Positions 6,096 to 7,447 of a stretch of 7,447 bases of DNA are shown here, piece by piece (position 1 is the stretch's first letter; every line of letters begins with the position of its first letter). The notes beneath the pieces were generated by a model, which did not search any database, was not told where the DNA came from, and was given only the letters and a program-made list of their open reading frames with translations. Both the position numbers and the translations under genes were made by a program. Origin of the DNA: Fidelibacterota bacterium (GTDB lineage: Bacteria; Fidelibacterota; Marinisomatia; SCGC-AAA003-L08; TS1B11); NCBI GenBank assembly GCA_022564085.1, contig JADFMC010000101.1, forward strand, positions 1-7,447, read 5' to 3'.

Positions 6096-7211
6096 GTGCC
6101 CGATTACTACCAGGTGCTTGGTGTTGACCGAGGCTCCAGCCAGGAGGCGATCAAGAAGTCATACCGTAAACTGGCCCTGAAGTATCATCCCGATAAGAAT
6201 CCGGGGGACAGTCAGGCGGAACAGAAATTCAAAGAAGCCGCCGAAGCCTACGATGTGCTCAACGACCCCCAGAAGCGGGCCCAGTACGATCAGTTCGGCC
6301 AAGTCCGGGGCAACGGCGGGCAGCCCGGCGGTTTCGATTTCGACCTGTCGGACGCACTGCGCACCTTTATGTCCGGTATTGGCAGTTTTAGCGGTTTTGG
6401 CGGATTTGACGAGTTTTTCGGCGGCAGCAGCCGGCAGCGGACAGCCGGCGGCAGCGATCTGCGGGTGACGATCCCGCTCACATATGAGGAAATTGCCACC
6501 GGGATAGAAAAGACCATCCGAGTCAAACGGTTTGAATCCTGCCCCACTTGCGACGGTTCCGGCGCGGCTGCCGGTGGTGGAACCATCACCTGCCAGCAGT
6601 GCCGGGGAACCGGTCAGATCAGGCAGGTGCAGCGCAGCCTGCTGGGGCAGATGATAAATGTACAACCGTGCCGTAATTGTGGCGGCACTGGCCGAGTGGT
6701 TGAGCGGCCCTGTGGCACCTGCCATGGCGAGGGGCGCACTAAAATGACCAAGCAGATCAAGATTGATGTGCCCGCCGGTGTGGCCGCCGGAAATTACATG
6801 ACACTCTCAGGCGAAGGTAACCACGGCCGGCACGGGGCGCCCCCTGGTGACCTGCTGGTGATGTTTGACGAGCAGCGCCATAATATTCTCACCAGGCACG
6901 GCAGCGATGTATTGCTGGATGTGTCGATTTCCTTTGCGGAGGCGGCCATGGGAACCGCTATCAAAGTGCCCACCCTTGAAGGGATGGCCAATCTTAAAAT
7001 TCCGCCAGGGATCCAATCGGGACATCTACTGCGCATGCGGGGCAAGGGTTTCCCGGAGCTGCGCGGTCGCGGCCGGGGAGATCAATTGGTACGCATCCAG
7101 GTTATTACGCCGCAGCAGATTACCCGGGAGCAGCGCAAGGCCTATGAGGAGTTGCAAAGCCTGGAATCGCAAATTCCCGAGGCGGGGCGATTCAGGAAGT
7201 TCGAAGGATAG
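6096..7211 (+). CDS. dnaJ: Chaperone DnaJ (type I Hsp40)
   Basis: DnaJ delivers unfolded clients to DnaK and stimulates its ATPase in the cytoplasm. The 371-residue product has the full type I layout. The J domain (about 3-68) contains the catalytic HPD at 31-33. A Gly/Phe-rich linker (about 70-110) includes SGFGGFDEFFGG (99-110). A zinc-finger domain has all four CxxCxGxG repeats (Cys149/152, 166/169, 192/195, 206/209), so both zinc sites should be intact. The two beta-sandwich client-binding domains follow, with PAGVAAGNYMTLSGEGNHG (226-244) and PPGIQSGHLLRMRGKGFP (303-320), ending in a C-terminal dimerisation tail. The linker begins with FDFDLSDALRTFMSGIG (80-96), which is less glycine-rich than in E. 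coli DnaJ. The start codon is GTG at 6096, fixed by the conserved DYYQVLGV immediately after it, 4 bases past the grpE stop. The stop codon lies inside an inverted repeat. Confidence 0.96.
   Translation: MPDYYQVLGVDRGSSQEAIKKSYRKLALKYHPDKNPGDSQAEQKFKEAAEAYDVLNDPQKRAQYDQFGQVRGNGGQPGGFDFDLSDALRTFMSGIGSFSGFGGFDEFFGGSSRQRTAGGSDLRVTIPLTYEEIATGIEKTIRVKRFESCPTCDGSGAAAGGGTITCQQCRGTGQIRQVQRSLLGQMINVQPCRNCGGTGRVVERPCGTCHGEGRTKMTKQIKIDVPAGVAAGNYMTLSGEGNHGRHGAPPGDLLVMFDEQRHNILTRHGSDVLLDVSISFAEAAMGTAIKVPTLEGMANLKIPPGIQSGHLLRMRGKGFPELRGRGRGDQLVRIQVITPQQITREQRKAYEELQSLESQIPEAGRFRKFEG
7204..7208 (+). promoter_or_regulatory. Shine-Dalgarno-like site for the comEA-like gene
   Basis: AAGGA lies inside the last codons of dnaJ, 9 bases before the GTG at 7218. 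It is the only well-placed Shine-Dalgarno match I find ahead of a start codon in this window, and it helps choose this start. It sits immediately 5' of the left arm of the inverted repeat at 7209-7233. Confidence 0.5.
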
Positions 7212-7233
7212 TGAAAAGTGAAACTTTTCACTA
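7209..7233 (+). promoter_or_regulatory. Perfect 10-bp inverted repeat spanning dnaJ stop and next start
   Basis: The left arm TAGTGAAAAG (7209-7218) is exactly complementary to the right arm CTTTTCACTA (7224-7233), with loop TGAAA (7219-7223). In RNA this would be a 10-bp hairpin with three G-C and seven A-U pairs. The left arm contains the dnaJ stop codon. The GTG start of the following gene sits at the top of the stem, its G paired and its TG in the loop. No run of T follows (CCGAAG comes next), so a rho-independent terminator is unlikely. A role in tuning translation of the downstream gene, or as a processing site, is inference; the repeat itself is seen directly. Confidence 0.55.
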
Positions 7234-7447
7234 CCGAAGAGCGACGCATCCTGCAGCTGTTGGCCGTGCTTTTTCTGGTTGGATTGCTCACCAAGTTGGT
7301 GCGTGATTATTGGGAGCTGCCCGGGGAGAATGAACGTGCACAGCGGCGGCAGTACCTGGAAGCTTTCCAGACCGGGGCCCAGGGCTATTTGGCTGCCAGC
7401 GGCAGCGACGGGACTGTCCCTACCAGCCCTGTGGATATCAACCGGGC
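7218..7447 (+). CDS. ComEA-like helix-hairpin-helix DNA-binding protein, 3' truncated
   Basis: The frame opens at GTG 7218 and runs off the window end, giving 76 full codons plus gc, which must encode Ala. A short basic/polar N-terminus (KLFTTEERR) is followed by one membrane helix (about residues 11-28, ILQLLAVLFLVGLLTKLV), a charged linker rich in Arg and Gln (about 29-60), a Ser/Gly/Thr/Pro spacer, and finally VDINRA (72-77). VDINRA is the characteristic opening of the ComEA-type helix-hairpin-helix module (V-[ND]-[IL]-N-x-A). A membrane-anchored protein of this design would bind double-stranded DNA on the outer face of the inner membrane during uptake by natural competence. The diagnostic hairpin (LPGIG) lies beyond the window, so the assignment rests on architecture and one motif. 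It starts 6 bases after dnaJ and has a plausible Shine-Dalgarno (AAGGA). An in-frame TGA at 7212-7214 excludes any earlier start. Confidence 0.65.
   Translation, partial: MKLFTTEERRILQLLAVLFLVGLLTKLVRDYWELPGENERAQRRQYLEAFQTGAQGYLAASGSDGTVPTSPVDINR

Noticed and set aside
6159..6725. Long minus-strand reading frame of 188 codons opposite dnaJ.
   Set aside because: It lies wholly within the dnaJ coding region, has low-complexity Ala/Gly-rich sequence without recognisable motifs, and is a shadow of the GC-rich codon pattern.

Overview
This window is a compact, single-strand block of bacterial chromosome in which every supported gene reads on the + strand. It holds a truncated envelope-protein gene, then bamD, nadD, a CaCA-type cation antiporter gene, ftsE, ftsX, hrcA, grpE, dnaJ and the first 76 codons of a comEA-like gene. 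The outer-membrane assembly lipoprotein BamD indicates a Gram-negative (diderm) cell. Most starts lack a Shine-Dalgarno sequence, the heat-shock cluster is hrcA-grpE-dnaJ without dnaK, and the first protein resembles uncharacterised envelope proteins of the Bacteroidetes/Ignavibacteria/Marinimicrobia (FCB) group. A member of that superphylum, possibly Candidatus Marinimicrobia or a relative, is my best guess. This is inference from gene style, not a phylogenetic result.

Layout. Positions 1-2778 form one tightly packed transcription unit: the envelope-protein tail, bamD, nadD and the antiporter gene, with 4-base ATGA overlaps at the last two junctions. After a 36-base gap comes ftsE-ftsX (2815-4355), joined by a 4-base TTGA overlap. 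After a 62-base gap comes the chaperone block hrcA-grpE-dnaJ (4418-7211). The comEA-like gene starts 6 bases after dnaJ, and a perfect 10-bp inverted repeat sits across that junction. There is no gene-free stretch longer than about 60 bases, and I see no RNA gene, mobile element, CRISPR array or integration site.

How the genes fit together. BamD and the upstream protein concern the outer membrane, FtsEX concerns septal peptidoglycan remodelling, and the antiporter concerns ion homeostasis at the inner membrane. NadD makes NAD. HrcA, GrpE and DnaJ are the regulator and co-chaperones of the DnaK system. The ComEA-like protein would bind incoming DNA at the cell surface. It is essentially a housekeeping region. 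I found no convincing new multi-gene system. The points most worth a second look are the hairpin over the dnaJ/comEA boundary, the missing dnaK and CIRCE element, the altered PPHK segment of NadD, and the unnamed envelope protein at the left edge.
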